A DNA stretch of 64,000 bases, taken from Paenibacillus sp. PL2-23. GTDB taxonomy: Bacteria; Bacillota; Bacilli; Paenibacillales; Paenibacillaceae. A program made the position numbers and the translations under genes. The stretch lies in NCBI RefSeq assembly GCF_040834005.1, contig NZ_CP162129.1, positions 5,047,501 to 5,111,500 of the forward strand, in the 5' to 3' direction. Shown here one piece after another: positions 51,099 through 59,504 of the stretch (positions are counted from its first letter, which is position 1; each line of letters begins with the position of its first letter). The notes beneath the pieces are model-generated. The model searched no databases. It saw nothing but the letters and a program-made list of their open reading frames with translations, and was not told the DNA's origin.

Positions 51099-52559
51099 TT
51101 ACGCCAGCCGTTGCTTCAATCTCGCCACAACCTTAGGCTTGCCTAGCAGAACGATGGATTGGTTCAGGTCCGGGCCATGCGTCTGACCGGTCAACGCCGC
51201 GCGGATCGGCATGAACAGCGCTTTACCCTTGAAGCCGGTATCCTTCTGCACAGCTTTGATCATATCCTTGATACCGTCAACTGTAAAAGGTGCCGCCTCC
51301 GACTCGATAAGCGTAAGGAAGGCCTGCAGAACGGTTGGCACCTGCTCTTCAGCAAGCACGCCTGCCGCTTCCTCTTCGTCCACAACATTCTCTCGGAAGA
51401 ACAGCTCCGTCACGCTGACGATATCCGACGCGCTGCGCAGCTTGTCCTGATGTAGAGCCACAAGCTGGGAAATCCACTCCCTGCCATCCGCGTCCAGCAC
51501 ATCCGGAACGCAGCCCGCCTTCTCCAAATGAGGCAGGCACATGTCGACGATGCGAGGAAGCTCGGCTTTTTTGATATATTCGTTGTTCATCCAGCTCAGC
51601 TTCTGCGTATCGAATACAGCCGGGCTCTTGCTGAGACGCTCCGCGTTAAACACTTGAATTAGCTCTTCACGCGTAAAAATCTCCCGCTCGCCCTCTGGCG
51701 ACCAGCCCAGCAGCGTAATGAAATTGAACATCGCCTCCGGCAAGTAGCCAATCTCGTCATACTGAGAGATGAATTGAATAATGGATTCATCCCGCTTGCT
51801 CAGCTTCTTCCTGCTTTCGTTCACAATCAACGTCATGTGGGCGAATACCGGCGGCTCCCAGCCAAACGCTTCGTAGATCATGAGCTGGCGCGGCGTATTG
51901 GAGATGTGGTCTTCCCCGCGCAGCACGTGGCTAATCTTCATAAGGTGATCATCCAGCACCACGGCGAAGTTATAGGTCGGTATGCCATCCTTCTTCACAA
52001 TGACGAAATCGCCCATCTCCGACGTATCGAAGCTGATGGAGCCTTTGACCATATCGTCGAACGTATAGGTTTTATTGGCGGGCACCCGGAATCGGATGCT
52101 CGCAACGCGGCCTTCCGCTTCGAAAGCCCGCTGCTGCTCAGGCGTCAAGTCGCGATGCTTGCCGGAGTAACGCGGCGTCTCGCCGCGAGCCTGCTGCTCC
52201 TCGCGCTCCTGCTCCAGTTCCTCTTCGGTGCAATAGCAGCGGTAAGCAAGGCCGCGGTCAAGCAGATCCTGCCAGTATTTGCTGTAGATATCGAGTCGCT
52301 CTGTCTGGCGGTACGGACCGTAGCCGCCGCCTACGTCGGTGCTTTCATCCCAGTCGATGCCGAGCCACTTCAGATACGTCAGCTGACTCTCCTCGCCCCC
52401 GGCCACATTGCGTTTCACGTCGGTATCCTCGATACGAATGATGAATTTGCCGCCCTGGCTTCTTGCAAACAAATAATTGAATAATGCCGTCCTTGCGTTA
52501 CCGATATGCAAATGTCCCGTCGGCGAAGGAGCGTAGCGTACGCGCACTTCTGCTGTCAT
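51099..52559 (-). CDS. gltX: Glutamyl-tRNA synthetase
   Basis: 486 residues from the ATG at 52559 (AAGGAGG nine bases upstream; a longer frame to 52622 is not needed). Class I motifs: YAPSPTGHLHIGNARTAL and KLSKRDESIIQF. Discriminating or not, it charges tRNA-Glu (and likely tRNA-Gln, if Glu-AdT is present). Conserved order ispD-ispF-gltX-cysE-cysS. Repeat arrays flank it on both sides. Confidence 0.97.
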   Translation of the reverse strand: MTAEVRVRYAPSPTGHLHIGNARTALFNYLFARSQGGKFIIRIEDTDVKRNVAGGEESQLTYLKWLGIDWDESTDVGGGYGPYRQTERLDIYSKYWQDLLDRGLAYRCYCTEEELEQEREEQQARGETPRYSGKHRDLTPEQQRAFEAEGRVASIRFRVPANKTYTFDDMVKGSISFDTSEMGDFVIVKKDGIPTYNFAVVLDDHLMKISHVLRGEDHISNTPRQLMIYEAFGWEPPVFAHMTLIVNESRKKLSKRDESIIQFISQYDEIGYLPEAMFNFITLLGWSPEGEREIFTREELIQVFNAERLSKSPAVFDTQKLSWMNNEYIKKAELPRIVDMCLPHLEKAGCVPDVLDADGREWISQLVALHQDKLRSASDIVSVTELFFRENVVDEEEAAGVLAEEQVPTVLQAFLTLIESEAAPFTVDGIKDMIKAVQKDTGFKGKALFMPIRAALTGQTHGPDLNQSIVLLGKPKVVARLKQRLA

Positions 52560-52616
52560 ATAAGGTTTCCTCCTTGATTTGTATGTATGTATGTTTGTAG
52601 CACCATTAAGCGTGTG

Positions 52617-52891
52617 TGGCACGTCTATTTGGTCACAGCGAGCTCCATTCTAGCAAATAGACGTTTCTGGCACGTCTAATTCGCCAAATCCCGCTCACCG
52701 GCGCCATTTAGACGTTTCTGGCAATTCTATTTGGTCACGGCGAGCTCCATTCGAGCAAATAGACGTTTCTGGCACTTCTAATTCGCCAAATCCCGCTCAC
52801 CGGCGCCATTTAGACGTTTCTGGCACTTCTAATTCGCTCAAGACTGCGCCCCTGAGCAAATTAGACGTTTACAGAACGTCTATCCCGCTCC
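52617..52891. repeat. Array 2: five tandem 51-bp units with a different dyad core
   Basis: Units start at 52617, 52668, 52719, 52770 and 52821, each exactly 51 bp. The core is TAGACGT-TTCTGGC-ACGTCTA at unit junctions, decayed on the right arm in later copies; the last junction is a perfect TAGACGTT-TACAG-AACGTCTA. Fillers alternate: units 1 and 3 share one (ATTTGGTCAC-GCGAGCTCCATTC type), units 2 and 4 another (AATTCGCCAAATCCCGCTCA), and unit 5 differs. Sequence is unrelated to array 1 apart from period and layout. It lies between ispF and gltX. No gene is seen in the 361-bp gap. Confidence 0.9.
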
Positions 52892-52920
52892 AACGCGCGC
52901 CCTCCGAGCCAGCAACAAGC

Positions 52921-53400
52921 CTACGCCTGCACCAGCAGCACCACCGACTGGGCGGCGATGCCTTCGCCGCGGCCGGTGAAGCCGAGCTGCTCCGTCGTCG
53001 TCGCCTTGACGTTGATCTGGCTGACGTCGGCCTCCAGCGCTCCGGCGATGATCTCCGCCATCTGCGGAATGTAAGGCAGCATCTTCGGCCGCTGCGCGAT
53101 GATAGTGGAGTCCGCGTTGCCCAGCTTATAGCCGCGCTCCTTCGCCAGCGCCCATACCCGCTCCAGCAGCTTCAAACTGTCGGCGTCCTTGAACGCGGCA
53201 TCCGTGTCAGGGAAGTGCTTGCCGATGTCGCCAAGCCCTAGCGCCCCCAGAATCGCGTCGGATATCGCATGGAGCAGCACGTCCGCGTCGGAGTGGCCCA
53301 GCAAGCCCTTTTCATATGGAATATGTACGCCTCCGATGATGCATGGACGGCCCTCCACCAATTGATGCACATCGAAGCCTTGTCCTACTCTTATGGTCAT
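52921..53400 (-). CDS. ispF: 2-C-methyl-D-erythritol 2,4-cyclodiphosphate synthase
   Basis: 159 residues, standard. MEP-pathway enzyme. Metal-binding motifs: GFDVHQLV (Asp, His) and LLGHSDADVLLHAISDAILG (His), plus TTEQLGFTGRGEGIAAQSVV at the C-terminus. It overlaps the ispD stop by 4 bases. Confidence 0.97.
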   Translation of the reverse strand: MTIRVGQGFDVHQLVEGRPCIIGGVHIPYEKGLLGHSDADVLLHAISDAILGALGLGDIGKHFPDTDAAFKDADSLKLLERVWALAKERGYKLGNADSTIIAQRPKMLPYIPQMAEIIAGALEADVSQINVKATTTEQLGFTGRGEGIAAQSVVLLVQA

Positions 53401-54122
53401 CCGCCTAATTCCCCTCTCCCGTTCGACGCCCCGCCTCCGCGCCGCTGCTCCAGCAGAAACTCGGCGTAAGGCAAATCATCCGGCGTCGTAATCTTAATGT
53501 TCGTGTAGTCCCCTTCCGCGACGGCGACAGGCGCCCCCATCCGCTCGACCACCATCGCGTCGTCCGTGCCGAGGAAGCCCTCCTCCGCCGCGCGCTCATG
53601 CGCTTCCAGCAGCATTACACGACGAAAAGCTTGCGGCGTCTGGATCGCCCACAAGCTTCTTCTATCCGGCGTCGATACGATCACGCCCGCGGCATCCACC
53701 TGCTTGATCGTGTCCTTCACCGGAACGGCAAGAACGGCAGCGCCCTTCTCCAGAGCAACGCGGCAGCAGCTCGCCACCGCAGCCTCCGTCACAAGAGGAC
53801 GCACGCCGTCATGCACCATCACCCATTCCGATTCAAGCACCCGCAGGCCGCGCGCCACGGAATGCTGACGCTCAGACCCGCCGCTCAGCACGGCGGACAC
53901 CTTGCTCAGACCGTATTCGCCGACCCACATCCGGCACCGCTCGATATCGTCCTCGCCCACCACCAGCGCAATTTCGTCCACAAAGCCCAGCCTGTTGAAC
54001 AGCTCCAGCGTATGAACGAGAATCGGCTTGTCCGATAAGCGCAAATATTGTTTACTCTCCTGTTTGCCCATGCGCGTGCCTCGTCCGGCTGCGACAATGA
54101 CGACGCCCCACTTTGCTTCCAT
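53397..54122 (-). CDS. ispD: 2-C-methyl-D-erythritol 4-phosphate cytidylyltransferase
   Basis: 241 residues from the ATG at 54122; a long open extension upstream is not needed. Nucleotidyltransferase motifs: VIVAAGRGTRMGKQESKQYL and MVHDGVRPLVTEA. It makes CDP-ME in the MEP isoprenoid pathway and is translationally coupled to ispF. GAGG lies very close to the ATG. Confidence 0.95.
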   Translation of the reverse strand: MEAKWGVVIVAAGRGTRMGKQESKQYLRLSDKPILVHTLELFNRLGFVDEIALVVGEDDIERCRMWVGEYGLSKVSAVLSGGSERQHSVARGLRVLESEWVMVHDGVRPLVTEAAVASCCRVALEKGAAVLAVPVKDTIKQVDAAGVIVSTPDRRSLWAIQTPQAFRRVMLLEAHERAAEEGFLGTDDAMVVERMGAPVAVAEGDYTNIKITTPDDLPYAEFLLEQRRGGGASNGRGELGG

Positions 54123-54288
54123 GACCTCAACCTGCCTCCGAGCCGATAGTTCGCGCCGGGAAGAACGGCCACTCCGCACTTGCAAGGCCGAAATCCTGTA
54201 CGCGCGCTGCCCTAGACCTGGATCATGCCGTTCCGACACAAGCGGAGCCGACATGCCGATCTATGTACAATAGTACTATCATACCTTG

Positions 54289-55389
54289 TTACTGCGCTTT
54301 TTCCAACAGCTTCGGCTTGGCAAATATCATTCGTCCCGCAGACGTCTGCAGAACGCTGGTCACGAGCACCTCCATCGTCGTTCCAATATAATCGCGGCCG
54401 CCCTCCACCACGATCATCGTGCCGTCGTCCAGATAGGCAACGCCTTGCCCATGCTCTTTGCCATCCTTAATCACTTGAACGATAATTTCTTCTCCCGGCA
54501 GCACGACCGGCTTCACAGCATTGGCAAGATCATTAATATTGAGCACGGATACGCCTTGCAGCTCGCACACCTTGTTCAGGTTGAAATCATTGGTGACCAC
54601 CTTGCCGCGCAGCGCCTTCGCCAGCTTCACCAGCTTGCTGTCCACCTCGCCGATCTCCTCGAAGTCGCCTTCGTAGATCAGCACCTTCACGTCCAGCTCC
54701 TTCTGGATTTTGTTCAAAATATCAAGGCCTCGCCGACCGCGATTGCGCTTCAGCAAATCCGAGGAGTCGGCGATATGCTGCAGCTCCTCCAGCACAAATT
54801 CCGGAATGACCAGCGTGCCCTCGATAAAGCCCGTCTTGCAAATATCCGCGATCCGCCCGTCGATAATGACGCTGGTATCGAGAATTTTATGCTCCTCGTA
54901 TCCGCGCGTCTCCTCTGCTGCAGGCGCCGAGCGCTGCATCTCCGCAAGCGCCGAGATGCCGTCCGCAAGCTCCTCCTGCTTCGACAAGCCGATGCGAAGA
55001 CCCAAATAACCGAATGCCAGCGCCATCACTCCAGGCAGCAGCGCGCCTACTCCTTCAAGCTCCGATACAGCCGGGTACAGCAGCACGGCAAGCAGCAGTC
55101 CCGCCAGCAGGCCGCCAGATCCCGATAACAGCTGGCGAAGCGGCATCTCCGCCGTCATCTCCACGCCTTTTTGCATCAGTCGTATCGCCGGGCCCGCGAG
55201 CATTGAAGCCGCCATAACGCCCAGGAGAGCGCCTACCGCTACATTCATGTAATAAGTGCCGGATTGCTGAAGCATGCCGAAGGAAGAGGAGCCTGCCCAT
55301 GCAGACGCGCCGTTCACCCAGCTGTGCACCTCGCTACCCGCCATACCGCCGAACAACAACCCGATTGCTTGCATTATTCGTCTAACCAT
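54289..55389 (-). CDS. yacL: PIN/TRAM-domain membrane protein YacL
   Basis: 366 residues. About four N-terminal membrane segments (residues 5-25, 45-70, 88-108, 112-135), then a PIN domain (HKILDTSVIIDGRIADICKT, VVTNDFNLNKVCEL) and a C-terminal TRAM domain (GEEIIVQVIKDGKEHGQGVA). PIN domains are usually RNases and TRAM binds RNA; the role of YacL is unknown. In Bacillus it is between disA and ispD; disA and radA are not here, so synteny breaks just upstream. Confidence 0.9.
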   Translation of the reverse strand: MVRRIMQAIGLLFGGMAGSEVHSWVNGASAWAGSSSFGMLQQSGTYYMNVAVGALLGVMAASMLAGPAIRLMQKGVEMTAEMPLRQLLSGSGGLLAGLLLAVLLYPAVSELEGVGALLPGVMALAFGYLGLRIGLSKQEELADGISALAEMQRSAPAAEETRGYEEHKILDTSVIIDGRIADICKTGFIEGTLVIPEFVLEELQHIADSSDLLKRNRGRRGLDILNKIQKELDVKVLIYEGDFEEIGEVDSKLVKLAKALRGKVVTNDFNLNKVCELQGVSVLNINDLANAVKPVVLPGEEIIVQVIKDGKEHGQGVAYLDDGTMIVVEGGRDYIGTTMEVLVTSVLQTSAGRMIFAKPKLLEKAQ

Positions 55390-55550
55390 AATGGTTCACC
55401 TCCATTACAATTATGATCCAATTTTTCAATCGTTAATCGTGGGTCGCCCCCAAAATGTTCAATATCTTAGGGATTGTGGAAAACGATGTTAAGGAGGATT
55501 ATAATAAGGGGGTGATGACTTCTATAAGGTGGGTGAATGAGGTGGAATCC

Positions 55551-55946
55551 ATGAATGCTCCAACGATGGAACAATTCCAGCAGCAAGTATCGGAGCTGTT
55601 ATTACGGCATCGCAGCCTGCTGGACGTCATGTCGAAGCTGGGACAATCCAGCGCGTCCGTGAACCGAGCGGTAACGAAGGCAGTAACAGACTGCGGGTGT
55701 ATTGAGCTTAACGCCAGCAGGCAGCTTTATTCCGGCGAGATGAACTTGGAGGAAGCGAAGGAAACGCTGGTGAACCATTTGTCCGGCGCGCTGTGCGAGC
55801 ATTGCAAGGACGTTGTGAAGAGCGAGCTGGGCCGCAACCTGTTTTATATGACCGCTATGTGCAATCTGCTTCAGATCCAGCTGGACGAGGTAGTCTCCGA
55901 GGAATACAACAAATGCTCTACGCTAGGCCTGTTCAATTTAACTTAG
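55551..55946 (+). CDS. Small cytosolic protein of a Paenibacillus-type conserved family (DUF1573-like annotation possible)
   Basis: 131 residues from the ATG at 55551 with GAGGTGG upstream; an earlier ATG in frame exists. It reads NAPTMEQFQQQVSELLLRHRS and has three potential metal cysteines (DCGCIE, LCEHCKDVV). I recall similar proteins (annotated DUF1573 in some databases) in Paenibacillus genomes, of unknown function; the label is uncertain. A cytosolic, possibly zinc-binding helical protein. It is divergent from yacL and convergent to asbF. Confidence 0.7.
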   Translation: MNAPTMEQFQQQVSELLLRHRSLLDVMSKLGQSSASVNRAVTKAVTDCGCIELNASRQLYSGEMNLEEAKETLVNHLSGALCEHCKDVVKSELGRNLFYMTAMCNLLQIQLDEVVSEEYNKCSTLGLFNLT

Positions 55947-55990
55947 GGCTCCAATCCCTTATACCTGCAAACCCCTGAATCATACCAAAC

Positions 55991-56024
55991 AAAGCTCCGA
56001 AGCCGTTATCGACTTCGGAGCTTT
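55991..56024. terminator. Bidirectional terminator between the small plus gene and asbF
   Basis: AAAGCTCCGAAG and CTTCGGAGCTTT form a perfect 12-bp stem with a 10-base loop. It lies between the convergent stops at 55946 and 56044. Confidence 0.8.
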
Positions 56025-56043
56025 CCTCATGGAGCCTATGGGA

Positions 56044-56904
56044 TTAGTGCTGATTCACTTCCTCCGCGACCCGGTTCAGCCGATGCCGGAGCCAGCGGAT
56101 ATCCCCCTGCAGCGTCTCCAGCGGATTGGCGCCGAACCATTCCAGCGAGGCGAACTTGCCGCTCCCCGCAATGCGATGAATGATTTCCCGGTAGTCAATC
56201 GCGCCGTCCGGCAGGGCTGTCATGCCCGCGCGGCTTCCGTTCGCCGCATACACCTGATGGGGCTGGAACACGCCGCAGCAGTCGAGTGAGGTTATATTTT
56301 TGAGATGAAAATGCTCCACCCACGCCTCCAGCTTCTCATAGCTCTCCAGCGGATCATCACCGGCCTCCCATATGTGCAGGAAGTCCATGTTCAGCTTAAC
56401 CGCCTCGTGATCCACCTCTCTCATCAGCCGAATGGCCGCATGAAGATTGTCAGCCAGCGTGCCGGGATGAGTCTCCACAAGCAGCTCGACGCCGCGCGCC
56501 AGACACAGGTCGCCCAGCACGCGCAGCTGCCATACCATCGTCTCGAATTCGCCTTCGCTCGTCTCCTCGCTGCCCTGCATGCCCGCGAAGGTGCGAAGCT
56601 TGCCCGCTTGCAGCCAGTTCGCGCAGCGCAGAAGCTCCTCGCACTTGGCAATCGTGTCGGAGAAGCTGACAGCGCTCCCCACATCCAGATAATCGCTAAT
56701 CATGGATACGGCAAGCCCTTCCTCCGCCGGCATACGAGACTGGCTGCCGCGCTGCGCATACAAATAACGGGCGTGCGTCCCCCATATCTCCATGCCGTCG
56801 AACCTATGAAGCTTGGCGAAATCGATCAGCTGGTCAAATGAAACAAGCATATGCCGGAACGAAATGGTGCACAGCGAGCACCTGAGCGGCTTGGCATTAA
56901 GCAT
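56044..56904 (-). CDS. asbF: 3-dehydroshikimate dehydratase AsbF
   Basis: 286 residues, TIM-barrel of the xylose-isomerase/AP endonuclease 2 type. It makes 3,4-dihydroxybenzoate from 3-dehydroshikimate. Very close to AsbF of Bacillus anthracis by remembered sequence: CSLCTISFRHMLVSF, MEIWGTHARYLYAQ, VETHPGTLADNL (Glu), NMDFLHIWEAG (Asp, His), HFHLKNITS (His), SLEWFGANP (Glu), matching the metal and catalytic residues known there. Last gene of the siderophore operon; it overlaps asbE by 8 bases. Confidence 0.92.
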   Translation of the reverse strand: MLNAKPLRCSLCTISFRHMLVSFDQLIDFAKLHRFDGMEIWGTHARYLYAQRGSQSRMPAEEGLAVSMISDYLDVGSAVSFSDTIAKCEELLRCANWLQAGKLRTFAGMQGSEETSEGEFETMVWQLRVLGDLCLARGVELLVETHPGTLADNLHAAIRLMREVDHEAVKLNMDFLHIWEAGDDPLESYEKLEAWVEHFHLKNITSLDCCGVFQPHQVYAANGSRAGMTALPDGAIDYREIIHRIAGSGKFASLEWFGANPLETLQGDIRWLRHRLNRVAEEVNQH

Positions 56905-57895
56905 CGATCAACCGCTCCCCCCGGGCATCGGCATGATGAGCTTGCCAGAGCTTCAGCTCCCGCTCCAGCTCAAGCTTGATTCCCCGCTCGATCGCCTCCG
57001 CCTTGTCCAGCGTATCGAGCAGAGACGGAAGCATATCGGCGCGGCTGGTCAGCGACATTTTGACCGCTATGTACTGAACCGTATGGAACGCCTGCACCAG
57101 ATCGCGGATTTGCTGCGCCCAATGCTCGTAATTGTCGCGCGGGAGATCCAGCTCGTCATGGAAATACATCAGCGCGTAATCATATCCATACTTCCGAATG
57201 ACGATGACATGAAGCTGCTTGAGCGCATCCCCAAGCCGCGGCAGCGTCTCACGATTCGCCGCCATGTCGACAATAAGCTTGCGAAGGCCGTCCACCAGCT
57301 CATTGCGTTCAGGGGCGTGCCTCTCGTAGAAATAAGCGGCTACCTCCTCTGGGCGCGGCCTCCTTACGGATTCGGCTTCTATATAGAAGCCGTCGGGATA
57401 CGGATTCCGGATCAGCGCCTGCAGCACCGTCTCTCGCTCGACCATGCCCTCCCACTTCATATCCGCGTCCAGCACATACCATTCGCCCTCGACTTCCGAG
57501 GCATAGACCAACACATAATGAGGGAACGGATTCAGATTAAATGTGTTTTCGCGCTTCGGCATCAAGCACATATCGATTTGCACCACGACATGCCGATGGG
57601 GCGGGGCGTTCTCCACGAGCTCCACCAGCCTCGCCGCATTAGCCTCCGGCTCCTTGCCGGGATCGTGCCACTGAACCGTCCCGATGCCGAACAGCCGCTC
57701 ATATGCCTCCATAGAAACCCCGTGCCCCTCCGTCTCGGAATAATAGGACAAGCCCGCTTCCGTCACCGAGAAGTCCGAGTCCCACACGTGAAAATAAAAA
57801 GGGCGGTAGTCGACGTCGCTATGCCTCTTGATGACCTCGCACAAGCAGCTTACCACGCAGTGAACCTTGATTCGCTGCTCCTTCCATCCGAACAT
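56897..57895 (-). CDS. asbE: Petrobactin-type amide-forming protein AsbE
   Basis: 332 residues from the ATG at 57895 (GGAGGAGG upstream; longer frame to 57934). Resembles AsbE: DVDYRPFYFHVWDSDFSVTE, PKRENTFNLNPFPHYVLVY, HVIVIRKYGYDYALMYFHDE. In petrobactin assembly AsbE transfers 3,4-dihydroxybenzoyl from the AsbD carrier to a spermidine amine. The acceptor amine here is not known. Confidence 0.88.
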   Translation of the reverse strand: MFGWKEQRIKVHCVVSCLCEVIKRHSDVDYRPFYFHVWDSDFSVTEAGLSYYSETEGHGVSMEAYERLFGIGTVQWHDPGKEPEANAARLVELVENAPPHRHVVVQIDMCLMPKRENTFNLNPFPHYVLVYASEVEGEWYVLDADMKWEGMVERETVLQALIRNPYPDGFYIEAESVRRPRPEEVAAYFYERHAPERNELVDGLRKLIVDMAANRETLPRLGDALKQLHVIVIRKYGYDYALMYFHDELDLPRDNYEHWAQQIRDLVQAFHTVQYIAVKMSLTSRADMLPSLLDTLDKAEAIERGIKLELERELKLWQAHHADARGERLIDA

Positions 57896-57963
57896 CCCAC
57901 TTCCTCCTCCTGATCCCCTTAAGCTTCTAGGCATCCTTAGTGATCAAACTTTTTGAACAACCT

Positions 57964-58227
57964 TTATGAGTGACTTGCAGATTGAAGCCCCTCCATGTAA
58001 TCAAGCAATGTGCCCACGGTGGAGAATACGCCGGGGTCCACCTCTTCCTCCGGGATGCGCAGGCCGAATTCGACCTCGATCCACACAAGCAGCTGCAGCA
58101 TCATCAGCGAATCGATACACAGATCCTCGTTCAGTCGGTGCGCTTCCTGAAGCGGCGGCACCTCGGCCAGCTGCAGCTTACCCGCCATCAGAGCTCGGAG
58201 CCCTTCCATTGTTGCGGCTCTGTTCAT
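57964..58227 (-). CDS. asbD: Aryl carrier protein AsbD
   Basis: 87 residues from the ATG at 58227, which overlaps the asbC stop by 4 bases; a longer frame is not needed. Phosphopantetheine-type carrier: NEDLCIDSLMMLQLLVWIEV contains the modified Ser (DSL). It holds the 3,4-dihydroxybenzoyl group between AsbC and AsbE. Confidence 0.92.
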   Translation of the reverse strand: MNRAATMEGLRALMAGKLQLAEVPPLQEAHRLNEDLCIDSLMMLQLLVWIEVEFGLRIPEEEVDPGVFSTVGTLLDYMEGLQSASHS

Positions 58228-59504
58228 AGTTCGGAATTCGCCTCCTCCAGCAGCCGTCGGCTGATCTTGCCCGTTGCCGTTCTTGGCAGCCGCTCCACGC
58301 ACACGACTTTGGCCGGCACCTTGTAAGGAGGAAGCTTCGACAAACACCAGGACCGCACCTCGTCTGGCGTCACCCCTCCGTCTGCCGCAACCATGCCGCA
58401 TACGATCTCTCCCATTATGGGATGCTTGCCCCGATAGACGACACATTCCCGAATGCCTTCCAGCTCGGAGATGACATCCTCCACCTCGGCAGGGAACACC
58501 TTCAGACCAGCTACATTAATGACATCGTCGACTCTGGCCAGCAGCTTCAGCTCGCCCCCCACTGCGTACCCGAGATCTCCCGTTCGAATGAAGCTCTCGC
58601 CAGCCTTGATTACAATTTCCGCAGGAGCGTCCGGCCCTGAGCCCGCCTCCGCGATGCTGATATGACGAAGCGGCGCTCCCATATCCCCGCTCGCCCGCAC
58701 ATCCCTGTTGATGCTGATGCACCCCGCCTCAGAGCAGCCGTACTGCTGAAGCACGCGATCAGCCGTCAGCGCCAGGCTGTTCAGCAGACCTTGAGGCAGC
58801 GGCGCGCCGGAGCTCATCAGCTGATGGAATCGGAAGCCCGGGGCCAACGAGGCCAGCACATGCAGCGTCAGCGGCACGCCGTATAGGATATGCTTCGGCG
58901 TATCTCTCAGCAGCGCCAGCGTAAGCTTAGGATTCGTATACGCGGCAATGTGCGGAATCGCCCCCCGCTCCATGGCGGACAACGCGCCTGCAATTAATCC
59001 GTAGGCATGGCTGACCGGCGATATGACGATCGGCGTCACCTCTTCCCCAAGGCCAATCGCTTCATTATAGGCTGCAACCTCATCCCCTACTGATCGCCAG
59101 GAACGGCTGATGAGCTTCGGCTGGCCGCTCGTGCCGGAGCTGAACAGACAGAGCGACGCTTCCCCTCCTGTCGCGTACGCCTGCTCCTGGCCTGACGCTG
59201 GGAGCGGGCAATAGCCCTCCACAGCAGAGTGGAACACAAGGCCTCTGCACCCGGCCTTCCTACCTAACGCCATCGCCGTCTCGCGCGGCGTTTCCCCGTG
59301 AAGCAGCAGCACAGAGGCTCCCGCCTCGCGCAAATACAGCACCAGCGCGATCAGCTCCGCCGCATCCGGCATAACAACGGCAATGACGCTTCCCGTCCTG
59401 CCAGCTTCCTGGAATGACGGATTGCCGCTGTATCTCCGCCAGGCCTCGTCCAGCTGCCTCTGGCCGAAGACGGCTCGATTGACGGCAAACAGCTCCCTTT
59501 TCAT
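58224..59504 (-). CDS. asbC: 3,4-dihydroxybenzoate-AMP ligase AsbC
   Basis: 426 residues from the ATG at 59504 (GAGGAGA seven bases upstream). Adenylation-domain fold: LCLFSSGTSGQPKLISRSW (P-loop), YGCSEAGCISIN, FIRTGDLGYAVGGELKLLAR and LPRTATGKISRRL with the catalytic Lys. It activates 3,4-dihydroxybenzoate and loads it on AsbD. It overlaps asbB by 4 bases. Confidence 0.9.
   Translation of the reverse strand: MKRELFAVNRAVFGQRQLDEAWRRYSGNPSFQEAGRTGSVIAVVMPDAAELIALVLYLREAGASVLLLHGETPRETAMALGRKAGCRGLVFHSAVEGYCPLPASGQEQAYATGGEASLCLFSSGTSGQPKLISRSWRSVGDEVAAYNEAIGLGEEVTPIVISPVSHAYGLIAGALSAMERGAIPHIAAYTNPKLTLALLRDTPKHILYGVPLTLHVLASLAPGFRFHQLMSSGAPLPQGLLNSLALTADRVLQQYGCSEAGCISINRDVRASGDMGAPLRHISIAEAGSGPDAPAEIVIKAGESFIRTGDLGYAVGGELKLLARVDDVINVAGLKVFPAEVEDVISELEGIRECVVYRGKHPIMGEIVCGMVAADGGVTPDEVRSWCLSKLPPYKVPAKVVCVERLPRTATGKISRRLLEEANSEL

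Noticed and set aside
50228..52891. CRISPR arrays
   Set aside because: Fillers alternate between two sequences instead of being unique spacers, the repeated core is short and no cas genes are nearby.
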